Counted from the first letter of the stretch, positions 36,098-44,102 are shown. The stretch is 64,000 bases of DNA from Streptomyces alanosinicus (GCF_014650595.1 NZ_BMVG01000013.1:62001-126000), one strand, 5' to 3'. Notes: generated from the letters alone by a model not told the origin. A program made the numbers and translations.

Positions 36098-37885
36098 TCA
36101 GCGGACGGGAGCGTTCTCCTCCGCAAGGTGACCGTCAGCCCGGACCAGAGCCTCGTAGCGCCCTTGGCGGTGAAGAAGGCTGCTGTGGGTCCCCTGTTCG
36201 ACGATCCGCCCGTGTTCGAGGACGATGATCTGGTCGGCGTCTCGGATGGTGGACAGCCGGTGCGCGATGGTGATGGTGGTGCGATTGCGTGACAGCGCGG
36301 CCAGTGCCCGTTGGACGGCGCGCTCGGTGCGTGTGTCGAGCGCGCTGGTCGCCTCGTCCAGAACGAGCACGGGAGGATTACGCAGAAGGGCCCTGGCGAT
36401 GGCGAGCCGCTGCTTCTCGCCACCGGAGAACCGGTAGCCGCGCTCTCCGACGATGGTGTCGTAGCCGTCGGGCAGGCTCTGGATGAGGTCGTGTATCTGG
36501 GCGGCCTTCGCGGCGGCTGTGATGTCGTCCTCGGTCGCACCGGGCTTGGCGAAGCGCAGGTTGTCGGTGACGGTGGTGTGGAAGAGGTGGGTGTCCTGGG
36601 AGACGACGCCGACCGTGGAGGCCAGCGTCGTGGAATCGAGGTCCCGGACGTCGATGTCGTCGATCGTGATCCGGCCCCGTGTCACGTCGTACAGGCGTGG
36701 CACGAGATACCCGAGGGTTGTCTTGCCGGCGCCCGTGGCGCCTACGACCGCGAGATGAGTGCCGGCCGGTATGTCGATGGAAATGCCGGAGAGGACCGGC
36801 TCTCCGTTGGCGTAGCTGAAGTCGACGCCGTCGAATCGAACGTGCCCACGAGGGCTGGCGAGCGGCACCGGGACCGTGGGCTCGGGGACGTCGACAGGAA
36901 GGTCCAGGTACTCGAAGACGCGGTCGAACAACGCGAGTGAGCTCTGCATCGCGATTCCCGTCTGGAGCAGTGACACCACTGGGCCGAAGAGTCCCTGCTG
37001 GAGGGTGGTGAAGGCGACGAGCGTGCCTATGGAGATACGCGGTTCCCCATGGCTGCCGAAGGCTCCTGCCGCCCAGTAGACGACGACCGGCATCGCAGCC
37101 ATGATCACCGAGATGACCGACTGCCGCCAGCGGCCTGCCAACGAGGAACGCACGGTCAGGTCGGTGAGGGCCCGGGAGTGGCCTGCGAACTCGTTGGTGA
37201 AGGTCGCCGTGCGTCCCATCGTGCGCCCGAGGAGGAAACCGCTCACAGAGAGCGACTCCTCGATCAGCGCGAACATGACCGCAAGCAATTCCTGGCGCTT
37301 CTGGGTGAGCTCTCGGCGCTCGGCTCCGACGTTGCGGCTGATCCACGCGAAGAGGGGGAGCATCAGCAGCGACACGAGCGTCAAACGCCAGTCCAGAGCG
37401 AGCATCGCTACGAGGCTGGCGGCGAGCGTCGTGACATTGGAGACGAGTGTGGTGGCGGTACCCGTCACGGTCGCCTGCATGGCACCTATGTCGTTCGCGA
37501 TCCGGGACTGGATCTCTCCCGTGCGTGTTGTGGTGAAGAAGGCCAGCGACATGCGTTGCAGGTGGGTGTAGACCGCATTCCTCAGGTCGTCCATGACCTG
37601 CTGACCGAGGCGCACCGAAAGGTAGGACTGGAGTACGCCCAGGGCAGTGTTCCCGACGACGAGCAGGAGCATCGCGGCGGCCAGCCCGCTGAGCAGGCCC
37701 ACCCGTCCATGGGGCAGTGCGACGTCCAGGATGGCCCGCACAATGAACGGCGGTGCCAGGGAGAGCACCGCCGAACCCCCTACCAACAGCAGGACCACGG
37801 TGAGTTGCGCCCGATAGGGCACGAAGAGGCGGGCGATCCTGCCCAGGGGCGCCTTGCCTCTTCCCACCGAGTCGTCCGACGCCAT
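36098..37885 (-). CDS. ABC transporter, fused permease-ATPase (exporter type)
   Basis: 595-residue half-transporter. Residues 20-310 are the six-helix ABC-B exporter membrane domain; 345-580 the ATPase with Walker A GATGAGKT (382-389), signature FSGGE (486-490), Walker B VLVLDE (506-511) and the H-loop TIAHRLS. There is no N-terminal C39 peptidase domain, so it would not cleave a leader itself. ATG with AAGGGG eight bases upstream. It lies 111 nt downstream of the JmjC gene on the same strand and could export the product of the small peptide gene; a homodimer is implied because no second half-transporter is present. Confidence 0.93.
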   Translation of the reverse strand: MASDDSVGRGKAPLGRIARLFVPYRAQLTVVLLLVGGSAVLSLAPPFIVRAILDVALPHGRVGLLSGLAAAMLLLVVGNTALGVLQSYLSVRLGQQVMDDLRNAVYTHLQRMSLAFFTTTRTGEIQSRIANDIGAMQATVTGTATTLVSNVTTLAASLVAMLALDWRLTLVSLLMLPLFAWISRNVGAERRELTQKRQELLAVMFALIEESLSVSGFLLGRTMGRTATFTNEFAGHSRALTDLTVRSSLAGRWRQSVISVIMAAMPVVVYWAAGAFGSHGEPRISIGTLVAFTTLQQGLFGPVVSLLQTGIAMQSSLALFDRVFEYLDLPVDVPEPTVPVPLASPRGHVRFDGVDFSYANGEPVLSGISIDIPAGTHLAVVGATGAGKTTLGYLVPRLYDVTRGRITIDDIDVRDLDSTTLASTVGVVSQDTHLFHTTVTDNLRFAKPGATEDDITAAAKAAQIHDLIQSLPDGYDTIVGERGYRFSGGEKQRLAIARALLRNPPVLVLDEATSALDTRTERAVQRALAALSRNRTTITIAHRLSTIRDADQIIVLEHGRIVEQGTHSSLLHRQGRYEALVRADGHLAEENAPVR

Positions 37886-37996
37886 GTGCTGTCCCCTTGT
37901 CGTGCCCTGCGTGTGGTGTGGTGCGGCTGTGCAACAACCCGCCCCGCCGGCTGGGTGCCGACGGGGCCGGGCGGGTGCGGCGTGGATCGTGACGGG

Positions 37997-39232
37997 TCAG
38001 TGGAGGGTGAGGAAGCCCTCCCGCAGGAGAGTGCGGATCAACACCAGGCGGCCTGGCTGGTCCAAGGTCCCTGGGATGGAGGACGGCGAGATCGGTTCAC
38101 CGTCGCTCTGGGCCACGTACGTGACCTCGTCGGCGACATGGAGCGGGAACTCCACCGTCTTGTTGTGGAAGCTCAGCCTGACCCGGTCCTCCGTCAGCTT
38201 GAGATCCCAGCGAAGGTCAGGACGTCGGCGCAGCTTCGTGTCGGGCCCGACGCCCGACACCGCTTCCAGGTCTGTCAGGTGGTGGCGCAGCCTCGGGGCA
38301 CTGATGGACACGGAGCGGTCGACGGCGTCGTGGATCGCCGCTTGCGGTGATGCCTGGTCGACAACCGACCGCAGGAGATCCACCAGCGTCTTCTCGGCCT
38401 CTTGTTGCAGCTCAGGGTCGCCGACGAACCCGAAGGGCAGCCCTGTCCGGAACCTGACGTCCTCGGCCGCGACCTTCGAGATGGCCTGCTGCAGCACGTA
38501 GGACCACAGAACGGGATGAACGCCGAGGGTGATGTGAACAGAGGCGCTGTCTGTGGATGTGGCCGCGTGGACAGTGCCGCGGGGAAGGTAGAGGAGGCTC
38601 CCGGGAGTCAGGTCGATCTCCCGCTCCAGGTCCGGGACTTCGGCGGCGGAGTGGTCGTACGGCTGGTCCTGGAACGGCAGCGGGTACGGCGAGCCGTACA
38701 GGCGCCACCGCTTGGTGCCGTGCACCTGGAGAACGAAGACGTCGTGGGTGTCGTAGTGCGGCTTGAATCCCTGTGCCCCACCGCCTGGGGTGAGGTACAC
38801 GTTCACCTGGAAGCGGGCACCTGCTTCGGTGCTCAGCTGCGTCGTCAGCCTGCTCAGCGGGTCCCAGCGGCGTTCCAGGGCGTTCAGCACGATGGTCGAG
38901 CCGCTCCGGTAGCGCGCGTACAGCGCTTCGAGGATGGCTGTCCGGCCGTTCGGGCCATGGTTGCCGAGGTCTTCGACGGGTGTCTCCTCGCCGTCCACCA
39001 CCACACGGATGCAATCGAGGTTTGCCCCGGCGAGAAAGAGCAGCTGATCCACGTCGTCCAGCGTGAGCAGCTCCGCATAGTAATGCGGGTCCTCGCGCTC
39101 GACCAGAAGCGGCTGCTTTTCCCAGTAATCCCGACGGAACGTTTCTGGATTTATCGGGCTGATGAGTCGGGCCAGATCAAAGAAAGGCTGCGCGCCCGGC
39201 GCAGCCTCCCCCTGATCCGTAAGAATCGTCAT
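37997..39232 (-). CDS. JmjC/cupin_4-family 2-oxoglutarate-dependent oxygenase
   Basis: 411-residue protein of the ribosomal-oxygenase-like JmjC group (relatives: YcfD/RoxA, MINA53, NO66), which hydroxylate Arg or His side chains in proteins with Fe(II), O2 and 2-oxoglutarate. Visible: FFDLARLISPINPETFRRDY with WEKQPLLV, the Fe ligands HYD (His159, Asp161) in FKPHYDTHDVFVLQVHG and distal His222 in LYLPRGTVHAATS, and a C-terminal dimerisation/winged-helix-like region. Start MTILTDQGEA, 60 nt after a 52-codon peptide gene. The peptide is the obvious candidate substrate by position. An alternative is a ribosomal protein substrate. Confidence 0.92.
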   Translation of the reverse strand: MTILTDQGEAAPGAQPFFDLARLISPINPETFRRDYWEKQPLLVEREDPHYYAELLTLDDVDQLLFLAGANLDCIRVVVDGEETPVEDLGNHGPNGRTAILEALYARYRSGSTIVLNALERRWDPLSRLTTQLSTEAGARFQVNVYLTPGGGAQGFKPHYDTHDVFVLQVHGTKRWRLYGSPYPLPFQDQPYDHSAAEVPDLEREIDLTPGSLLYLPRGTVHAATSTDSASVHITLGVHPVLWSYVLQQAISKVAAEDVRFRTGLPFGFVGDPELQQEAEKTLVDLLRSVVDQASPQAAIHDAVDRSVSISAPRLRHHLTDLEAVSGVGPDTKLRRRPDLRWDLKLTEDRVRLSFHNKTVEFPLHVADEVTYVAQSDGEPISPSSIPGTLDQPGRLVLIRTLLREGFLTLH

Positions 39233-39292
39233 GGATACCTGAGTCTCCCTACGGAATTACTCAACTTGCTGGACGAGAAGAACTGAAAAAGG

Positions 39293-39451
39293 TCAGTCCC
39301 GGTCGTCGACGTGCGTGGTGAAGCTGTCGTGGCCGCCACTGTCGTGGCTGTCGTTGTCGTCAAGCGGACCACGGCTCTTGTCGTGGTTCGGGCGTACAAG
39401 GCCGTCCGGGCGTACAACCGTGACGTCATCGGCGTCGAGCGACTTGTCCAT
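39293..39451 (-). CDS. 52-aa His/Asp-rich peptide, candidate modified-peptide precursor
   Basis: Short gene starting MDKSLDADDVTVVRPDGLVR with GAGGGG upstream of the ATG at 7-8 bases. The N-terminal half carries two VRP motifs (VVRPDG, LVRPNH). The C-terminal half is rich in Asp, His, Ser and Gly, with HD recurring in NHD, SHD and GHD, and ends THVDDRD. It has no cysteine and no hydrophobic segment, so it is not a signal peptide or lanthipeptide-type core. It is 60 nt upstream of the JmjC oxygenase gene on the same strand, with the ABC exporter next. I infer an oxygenase-modified, exported peptide; no known family is recognised. Confidence 0.6.
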   Translation of the reverse strand: MDKSLDADDVTVVRPDGLVRPNHDKSRGPLDDNDSHDSGGHDSFTTHVDDRD

Positions 39452-39488
39452 CTGGCTTCCCCTCTATTTTCGGTCTGGTCAGAACCTT

Positions 39489-39503
39489 GATCACCTGGTG
39501 ATC
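39489..39503. promoter_or_regulatory. palindrome GATCACCTGGTGATC upstream of peptide gene
   Basis: A perfect 7-1-7 dyad 37 nt upstream of the peptide gene start, in the expected promoter region. Possible repressor or activator site; the cognate regulator is unknown. Confidence 0.45.
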
Positions 39504-39797
39504 GTTTGGCGATCCAAGCACAGAGACACGCACGAGCAATGTCGATTTCAAGCCACTGGCGCCGAGTGATCACATTGCTACACACAGCTAAAGCCGCAGC
39601 CAGGGAGCCATTGAGACAGACAGAGAAGGACACGCACACTCGCCAACGGATGGCGGAAAACGCACAACCGGCGGCCGCAGCCCCCGTTTCCAAAATTGGT
39701 TTTTGCTTAAACTATGCTATAACTCGGTGAATTCATGGTCGAAGGCGCACAAGCGGAATTCGACACTCCGACCAATCTCCATCATAAATCCGGCGCC

Positions 39798-39853
39798 GTA
39801 ACGTCAGTCGGCCGGGACTCCAGATTCGGAGTCCCGGCCGACTGGCGTTACGT
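39798..39853 (-). terminator. strong terminator hairpin after ccsB-like gene
   Basis: Two 25-nt arms (39798-39822 and 39829-39853) complementary at 24 of 25 positions with a six-base loop AGATTC, beginning five bases after the CcsB stop. Very stable; no T-run. Confidence 0.82.
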
Positions 39854-39858
39854 GCGTA

Positions 39859-40968
39859 TCAGACACCCGCGTAGGAGTGCTTGCCTGTCACGAAGATGTT
39901 CACACCGTAGAAATTGAAGAGGACGCAGGCGAAGCCCACCAGGGCAAGGTACGCCGCCTTGCGCCCCTTCCAGCCCGCAGTGGACCGGGCGTGCAGGTAG
40001 CAGGCGTACGCGATCCAGGTGATGAAGGACCAGGTCTCCTTGGGATCCCAGTTCCAGTAACGCCCCCAGGCTTTTTCGGCCCAGATGGAACCCGCGATGA
40101 CGGCGAACGTCCACAGCGGGAAGACCACGGCGTTGAGGCGGTAGGAGAGCCTGTCGAGATTGGCGGCGGCGGGAAGCCGTTCCAGGATGCCGTCGAGACG
40201 GCTTCCCCGCCCCTCTCCTGCGGCAAGACGACGTTCCCGGGAATCCTGCGCCAGATAGGAGACGGTCACCGCGAAACCGGCGCAGAAGACACCCGCGCAG
40301 ATGATCATGGCAGAGACGTGAATGCCCAGCCAGTACGAGTGAAGAGCCGGAACGAGCTGCTCGGACGCGGTGTACAGCACCGTGACGGCCAGGCCGAGGA
40401 TCAGCAGTGCCGCGATGAGGATCGGCAGTCCGAGCCAGCGCACGTTCTTCCGGGCAGCCAGCAGGCCGAGGTGGGCCCCCACCACGGTCAGCGCGAAGAC
40501 GCAGGAGAACTCGTACATGTTCCCCCAGGGCAACCGCATCACCGACAGCCCTCGCGTGAGCACGCCCCCGGCGTGCAGGAGGAAGCCCAGGGCGGTCAGC
40601 GAGACCGCGATCCTCCCCAGGAGGTCGGCCCGCTCGTCTGTCCCTGCGGCTCCAAGGCCGTCCGCCGGCTCATTGTCACGGCCGCCACGGCCGCCGTTGG
40701 TGACGACGACAGGCGCTGCACGAACGAGCGTGGACACCGCACCGTCGGTCCCCCCGACGTGCTGCTTCTGCGGCACCGCCGTCTTGGATCCCGCCCCGGC
40801 GGGCGAGGTATGCGCAGCGGATAGGCGGGCGACCGTGCCCCGGCTGCCGAAGGCCCACTCGGCGCAATAGGCGAACATCGCCAGCAGATACACGGCGATC
40901 GCCGAGTAGATGAGGTAGTTCGAGATGTTGGCCAAGTTGATGTTGACCGCCGCGGCAGCGAGGACCAC
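39859..40968 (-). CDS. ccsB: cytochrome c biogenesis protein CcsB (ResC/CcsA-type), stand-alone paralogue
   Basis: 369-residue integral membrane protein of the system II cytochrome c maturation family, which handles haem for attachment to apocytochromes. About eight transmembrane helices; the haem-handling WWD-type motif is visible as WGRYWNWDPKETWSFITW and the C-terminus HARSTAGWKGRKAAYLALVG is family-typical. Residues 45-110 are a variable cytoplasmic linker. GTG start with AAGGAG five bases upstream. In Streptomyces the usual ccsB sits with resB and a CcdA-type gene; none are here, so this is probably a second copy. A strong hairpin ends its transcript. Confidence 0.92.
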   Translation of the reverse strand: MVLAAAAVNINLANISNYLIYSAIAVYLLAMFAYCAEWAFGSRGTVARLSAAHTSPAGAGSKTAVPQKQHVGGTDGAVSTLVRAAPVVVTNGGRGGRDNEPADGLGAAGTDERADLLGRIAVSLTALGFLLHAGGVLTRGLSVMRLPWGNMYEFSCVFALTVVGAHLGLLAARKNVRWLGLPILIAALLILGLAVTVLYTASEQLVPALHSYWLGIHVSAMIICAGVFCAGFAVTVSYLAQDSRERRLAAGEGRGSRLDGILERLPAAANLDRLSYRLNAVVFPLWTFAVIAGSIWAEKAWGRYWNWDPKETWSFITWIAYACYLHARSTAGWKGRKAAYLALVGFACVLFNFYGVNIFVTGKHSYAGV

Positions 40969-41334
40969 CGTCTACTCCTTCCAGATCAGGGGAGTGGGGA
41001 ACGACTTGGCGACCCCTTCGACGGCGCGGCCGGAATCACTTAACCGACAGGCATGCAGCTGCTGCTGCGCAGTGTCGCCCGCGCCGCCGCCTGGAAACCC
41101 GCTAGGCGGACAGGGAGTTGGGATCACATGACGAGTGTTGCACGTGGGGTCAAAAGCCTTGACACCCGGTGCAGTTGCGCGTGACGCCCGTTCAAATTCG
41201 CCAAGGATTGGCAAAATTGTCGTGCGGACGCCTGCGTGCACCGTGAGGCATGCCGACTGAGACCAACGGCGAACAGGCGCAGGTCTGATGACCGCAACAA
41301 CAAAAGGTACCGAGAATGTGGCTGAAAACCGGCT
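40969..41334. other. intergenic region without supportable gene
   Basis: Upstream region of the ccsB-like gene and of the integrase remnant. A TTGACA occurs on the plus strand near 41159 but no matching -10 and gene follow convincingly. Composition is lower in GC than the flanks. Confidence 0.45.
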
Positions 41335-41544
41335 GTGAAGCTCATGCCTGAAGCCTTCACTGGGCTGACGTCCATCCGGCCCAACCAGGCCCGCAGCACC
41401 ACACTCTTCCAGCTCGCCACCGAGATTTCCGCCGCGATCCTCGCCCGCACCCTGGGTATCCACACCGACGTCGCCGTCGCCTGGCAACGTCTCTTCGCCG
41501 GCGACTGGGCCACCTACGCAGCCGAGGTCAGCCGCCGTCGATGA
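41335..41544 (+). pseudogene. remnant resembling the C-terminus of a streptomycete integrase
   Basis: A 69-codon frame ([57 protein letters not shown]). The pattern 'ILARTLGIHTDVAVAWQRLFAGDW' split across these parts resembles, from memory, the final segment of tyrosine-recombinase-like proteins in Streptomyces (LADLLGI...TATRW...DW). The catalytic domain is absent. It overlaps the 3' end of the ispF-like gene by 17 nt. Suggests past insertion next to the tRNA-Thr gene. Confidence 0.5.
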
Positions 41545-42061
41545 CGCCCGGCAACTCGACAATCAGTGCGTTGGCAAGGGCAGCCAGGCCATCGCCGCGG
41601 CCGATCCAGCCCAGTCCCTCGGGAGTGGCGGCACCGATGAACACCGGGGCGCCGAGGGCCGCCGCGAGGATCTTCTGAGCCTCGGCCCGACGGGGGCCCA
41701 GCTTGGGGCGCTCTCCGATCAGCTGCACCGACACATTGCCGATCTCGAATCCGGCGTCCCTGACCAGGCGGGCGGTCTCAGCCAGCAGCACGGTCGGAGC
41801 GGCCCCCTGCCATTCAGGGGTGGAGGTGTCGAAATGGGCGCCGAGGTCGCCGAGATCCGCAGCTGTCAGCAACGCGTTGCATGCGGCATGAACGACGACA
41901 TCACCATCGGGCTCGCCCGCCAGGCCCACCGGCTCGTCCGGCCAGTCCAATCCGGCAAGACGTAGTGGCCGCCCCACCGCGAACGGATGGATGTCCACCC
42001 CGGTTCCGATCCGAGGCAGCCGGCAGCGAGCAAGCGGCGCTTCACCAAGCGGCGTCGTCAT
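41528..42061 (-). CDS. IspF-like protein (MECDP synthase family) with altered active site
   Basis: 177-residue protein with the IspF fold throughout: [11 protein letters not shown] (metal ligands Asp23, His25), [19 protein letters not shown] (His58), [30 protein letters not shown] and [18 protein letters not shown]. IspF makes 2-C-methyl-D-erythritol 2,4-cyclodiphosphate in the MEP pathway. The usual HSDGD loop reads EPDGD (Glu50-Pro51), the conserved Asp four residues after the metal His is Asn62, and the TTT(E/D) motif reads ATPE. A housekeeping ispF is expected elsewhere. It could be a catalytically altered paralogue. Next to tRNA-Thr. Confidence 0.85.
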   Translation of the reverse strand: MTTPLGEAPLARCRLPRIGTGVDIHPFAVGRPLRLAGLDWPDEPVGLAGEPDGDVVVHAACNALLTAADLGDLGAHFDTSTPEWQGAAPTVLLAETARLVRDAGFEIGNVSVQLIGERPKLGPRRAEAQKILAAALGAPVFIGAATPEGLGWIGRGDGLAALANALIVELPGVIDGG

Positions 42062-42134
42062 CGGAACCCGGTCTCCTTCAAGACAGCAAGCAGCAGAACG
42101 CTGACACTATCGATCGCAATGCCCGAGCAACAGA

Positions 42135-42169
42135 AAACCCCAGGTCATAGGCTATGTGACCTGGGGTTT
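42135..42169 (-). terminator. terminator after tRNA-Thr
   Basis: Perfect 13-bp arms (minus strand AAACCCCAGGTCA ... TGACCTGGGGTTT) with a nine-base loop, starting three bases after the encoded CCA end of the tRNA. Confidence 0.8.
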
Positions 42170-42172
42170 CAG

Positions 42173-42249
42173 TGGAGCCGCTTTCGGGATTCGAACCCGA
42201 GACCTACGCATTACGAGTGCGTTGCTCTGGCCATCTGAGCTAAAGCGGC
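42173..42249 (-). tRNA. tRNA-Thr (anticodon CGU)
   Basis: Full cloverleaf on the minus strand: acceptor GCCGCTT/AAGCGGC, D arm GCTC/GAGC, anticodon stem ACGCA/TGCGT with loop CTCGTAA (anticodon CGT at 42215-42213), T arm TCGGG TTCGAAT CCCGA, and CCA encoded at 42175-42173. A TAGACT -10-like element lies upstream near 42290. It forms the border between the accessory stretch and the right-hand core and is a plausible integration site. Confidence 0.97.
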
Positions 42250-42317
42250 GCGCTGCCCGCACCATGGTGCGATCAGCAACGTCGGTAAGTCTACACAGTT
42301 TCGGGGGGTGCTTCGTA

Positions 42318-42348
42318 CCGGCCCCGGAGCAGGGGGCTCCGGGGCCGG
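42318..42348 (-). terminator. terminator after the tripeptidyl-aminopeptidase-like gene
   Basis: Perfect 13-bp GC-rich arms (CCGGCCCCGGAGC) with a five-base loop, nine bases after the gene's stop on the minus strand. Confidence 0.75.
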
Positions 42349-42357
42349 GACCAGGGG

Positions 42358-43965
42358 CTATGAGCAGCGTTTTCCTGTGCTCGGCGGGGTGCCGCGGAGC
42401 AGATAGGTGTTGATCGAGGTGTCGATGCACGCGCTGCCGCGGCCGTAGGCGGTGTGGCCGTCGCCGGCGTAGGTCAGGAGGCGCGCCGAGGAGAGCTGGC
42501 GGGCCAGGGACTGCGCCCAGCGGTAGGGCGTCGCCGGGTCGCGGGTGGTGCCGACCACCACGAGCGGCGCCGCCCCCTTCGCCTCGATGCGATGCGCCTC
42601 GCCCGTGGCCTTCACCGGCCAGTACGCGCAGTTCAGTGCGGCCCAGGCCAGCCCCTCACCGAAGACCGGGGAGGCCTTCTCGAAGGCGGGCAGCGCCTTT
42701 TGCACCTGGTCGGGGCCGGTGAAGGCCGGCGGCAGGTCCAGGCAGTTCACGGCGGCGTTGGCCATCATCAGGTTGCTGTAGTGGCCATTGGCGTCACGTT
42801 CGTAGTAGCTGTCGGAGAGCGTGAGCAGACCCGCGCCGTCGTTCTTCTTCATCGCCGAGGACAGCGCCTCGCGCAGCTGCTCCCACTCGGCCTGGTCGTA
42901 CATCGCCGCGATCACCCCGGTCGTGGCCAGCGCCTCACCGAGCTTGCGGCCGGCGGCGTCGCCCGCCGGCACGGGGTGCTGGTCGAGTTTCCGGAAGAAC
43001 GCCTTGAGGTGGTCGCCGACCTGCGCCGGCGTCGTGCCCTTGCCGCCGAGCGGGCAGTCGGAGTGCCGCACACAGTCCTTGGCGAAGGCCTGGAACGCCG
43101 TCTCGAAGCCGGCCGTCTGGTCCATGGTCATCTGCCAGGCGTCCAGGGAGGGGTCCATCGCACCGTCCAGGACGACCCGGCCGACCCGGTCGGGGAACAG
43201 CCCGGCGTACGTCGCCCCGAGGAATGTGCCGTACGAAGCCCCCACATAGTTCAGCTTCTGATCGCCCAGCGCGGCGCGCAGGATGTCCATGTCCCGCGCC
43301 GCCTCCACCGTGGAGACGTGTCGCAGCAGCCGCGCGGAGTGCGCCCCGCAGTTCTCCGCGAACTTCTTGTCGGCTGTGACCAGCGCGTTCCGCTCCTGCT
43401 GGTCGTCGGGCGTCAGATCCGTCTGGGCGTACGTGTCCATCTGGCGGCCGTCGAGGCATTCGACGGGCTCGCTGCGGGCGACGCCCCGCGGGTCCACCGC
43501 GACCATGTCGTAGCGGGCACGGACGTCGGCCGGGTAGCCGACGCCGGCGTAGCTCTGCAGATAGCCGACCGCAGAGCCGCCCGGGCCGCCCGGGTTGACC
43601 AGCAGCGAACCGAGGGGCTTGCCCTTGCCGGTGGCCTTCTTCCGGGACACCGCGAGCCGGACGTCACCCGAGCCGGGCTTGGCGTAGTCCAGCGGGGCCT
43701 TCATGGTCGCGCACTGGAAGCCGGGCACCCCGCAGCTGCGCCACTTCAGCTGCTGGGTGTAGTACGACGACAGCGCGGACGGCGTCGCGCGCGGCAGCGC
43801 GGCCAGCACCGCGTCCGCCGCATCGTGTGCCGACGTGGTCGAGCTCCCGGAGGAGGAGCAGGCGGACACGAGCAGGGCGGCGGCCGTGAACAGGGTGGCC
43901 GTGAGGCGGGCCGTCGCCCGGGGGCGGGGGCGCCGGGTCCGGCGTGGGGATGGCCTGGTGTGCAT
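42358..43965 (-). CDS. secreted lipoprotein alpha/beta-hydrolase, tripeptidyl aminopeptidase (TAP) family
   Basis: 535-residue exported hydrolase. N-terminal Arg-rich signal peptide with lipobox VSAC (Cys36), then the peptidase S33/TAP fold: VNPGGPGGSAVGYL, nucleophile Ser244 in GASYGTF, DGAMDPSLDAW and the C-terminal TAP-C domain with GDGHTAYGRGSACI (catalytic His). Such enzymes release N-terminal tripeptides from extracellular peptides. ATG start, preceded by an open frame that belongs to the holB region and is not included. Downstream of holB on the same strand. Confidence 0.93.
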   Translation of the reverse strand: MHTRPSPRRTRRPRPRATARLTATLFTAAALLVSACSSSGSSTTSAHDAADAVLAALPRATPSALSSYYTQQLKWRSCGVPGFQCATMKAPLDYAKPGSGDVRLAVSRKKATGKGKPLGSLLVNPGGPGGSAVGYLQSYAGVGYPADVRARYDMVAVDPRGVARSEPVECLDGRQMDTYAQTDLTPDDQQERNALVTADKKFAENCGAHSARLLRHVSTVEAARDMDILRAALGDQKLNYVGASYGTFLGATYAGLFPDRVGRVVLDGAMDPSLDAWQMTMDQTAGFETAFQAFAKDCVRHSDCPLGGKGTTPAQVGDHLKAFFRKLDQHPVPAGDAAGRKLGEALATTGVIAAMYDQAEWEQLREALSSAMKKNDGAGLLTLSDSYYERDANGHYSNLMMANAAVNCLDLPPAFTGPDQVQKALPAFEKASPVFGEGLAWAALNCAYWPVKATGEAHRIEAKGAAPLVVVGTTRDPATPYRWAQSLARQLSSARLLTYAGDGHTAYGRGSACIDTSINTYLLRGTPPSTGKRCS

Positions 43966-44102
43966 CAGGCGAGCGTAACGCTGTGCGACGGATCGGGCGC
44001 GATGCGTGCGGGGGATGTGCTCGTACGGGGGACACGCGGGGGCGCGTGCGGCTGCGGGCCCCTCACCCCGGGAGCGCACCCCGGCACCTCGGCCCCGGCA
44101 CC

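Larger units (their letters stand above)
39452..39858. other. low-GC intergenic region upstream of the peptide operon
   Basis: Distinctly AT-richer than the rest (for example 39685-39735). It holds the 39489-39503 palindrome, the CcsB terminator at 39798-39853 and a plus-strand promoter-like pair TTGGTT (39696-39701) and TATAAC (39718-39723) with a 16-bp spacer. No convincing gene; a 60-codon plus-strand frame from 39735 runs through the terminator hairpin and is rejected. Confidence 0.5.

Noticed and set aside
39229-39693. 154-codon minus-strand frame over the peptide gene
   Set aside because: Thr/Arg/Ser-rich and out of frame with the better-supported 52-codon gene, which has a ribosome-binding site.
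39735-39917. 60-codon plus-strand frame with a promoter-like upstream pair
   Set aside because: No ribosome-binding site, runs through the CcsB terminator hairpin and into ccsB antisense.
42135-42249. attL/attR pair from the tRNA-Thr 3' end
   Set aside because: I looked for a second copy of the tRNA 3' segment in 34-42 kb and saw none, so I do not claim attachment sites.
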